Below are positions 63,639-64,000 of a DNA stretch of 64,000 bases, one piece after another. Position numbers and translations under genes: made by a program. Under the pieces are notes generated by a model, which saw only the letters and a program-made list of their open reading frames with translations, ran no database searches and had not been told where the DNA came from. Source of the stretch: Ruminococcaceae bacterium UBA794 (GTDB lineage: Bacteria > Bacillota > Clostridia > Oscillospirales > Ruminococcaceae); the NCBI GenBank assembly GCA_002304735.1, contig DBIU01000015.1:17330-81329 (forward strand), given 5' to 3'. Positions within the stretch are counted from its first letter, which is position 1. Every line of letters begins with the position of its first letter.

Positions 63639-64000
63639 TGGATGGTTTGAAGATATATTTCTCAGATTTTTTCAATGTAGATGAAGACATCATTGAATCC
63701 TACGGAGCGGTAAATATTTCATTGATAAATGATATGCCGTTATTCGTTGACCCATTTCTTCTGTTCAATAGCGACAAAGAAGAATATCAGAAAATCCACA
63801 ACAACATAATTGCCTATTTGCTATTTCTGCAGGAACAGGCGGAAACATACCCCTCTCCACCAACCGGAATGTTATCTGCTTGGTACATTTTTTCTGAAGT
63901 CAAGCAGACTTGGCTTGGATTTAGTTTAGAAGGAAATTCAGGCAGAGGACTTGGCAAAGACTTCGCAATCAATCTCCACCGAGGACTACTGTCAATATTC
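63639..64000 (+). CDS. Unknown protein adjoining the restriction-modification genes (3' end outside window)
   Basis: 121 residues visible, beginning MDGLKIYFSDFFNVDEDI, with LPLFVDPFLLFN-like segments (actual text DMPLFVDPFLLFNSDKEE). The frame is open to the window edge. Ribosome site AGAGGTG 4-6 nt before the ATG. It resembles, in my recollection, uncharacterised proteins found beside restriction and other defence genes; no domain assignment is possible from this part. Confidence 0.6.

Overview
The window looks like a chromosomal segment of an anaerobic, low-GC-phylum Gram-positive bacterium of the class Clostridia, probably a gut Oscillospiraceae/Ruminococcaceae-type organism. The evidence is a complete Rnf complex in the clostridial order CDGEAB, a fused IspH-S1 protein, a cellobiose phosphorylase closest in recall to clostridial enzymes, strong AGGAGG ribosome sites, frequent TTG and GTG starts, and clean sigma-A promoters with 17-bp spacers. 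The taxon is inferred from gene content, not from a marker comparison.

Regions. 1-3957: end of nicotinate phosphoribosyltransferase, a repeat-bearing unknown protein and GMP synthetase. 4049-5560: a broken gene and a LacI-type regulator. 5584-10636: the Rnf ferredoxin:NAD oxidoreductase operon. 10637-10907: a long imperfect hairpin element and a terminator. 10908-16290: an unusual two-gene unit, an HSP90-like (GHKL) ATPase with a helicase-like partner whose motifs are degenerate. 16471-19856: HD protein, small-molecule kinase, HD-GYP protein and nucleotidyltransferase. 20185-26211: valS, rqcH, Nif3-like protein, trmK and a DUF1858 protein. 26369-30251: membrane protein, small lipoprotein, leuS. 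30321-32896: cellobiose phosphorylase with a LacI-type operator matching the one in front of the LacI gene. 33035-35444: tgt, mntP, HAD phosphatase. 35448-39229: frameshifted DUF3784 gene, ispH-rpsA fusion, plsC, cmk. 39339-41501: flavoprotein and RpiR regulator.

41618-48682 is a compact block of phage structural genes (portal, scaffold-like, major capsid, connectors, tail hub-like, fibre-like) with no terminase, tape measure, integrase or lysis gene. Its base composition looks like the flanking chromosome. It could be a domesticated capsid module or a stripped prophage. A 40-residue Cys-rich gene, a membrane-anchored lipase, and the conserved series phoH-ybeY-dgkA follow.

From about 52220 to the window end lies an integrative element placed directly after dgkA, where era or a similar gene would usually follow. 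It has a large serine recombinase, a TnpW-like protein, a lone HK97-type capsid gene, two paralogous small genes, a primase-helicase, a 500-bp repeat-rich region that may be its replication origin, and an AT-rich restriction-modification cargo: a PD-(D/E)xK nuclease-like protein, an XRE regulator, and one beta-class plus one alpha-class adenine methyltransferase. A further gene runs off the end. The right end of the element is not in view.

Most attractive candidates for undescribed biology: the ATPase/degenerate helicase pair (10908-16196), the minimal capsid block (41618-48642), and the capsid-only element with its putative origin and structured RNA (52302-58900).
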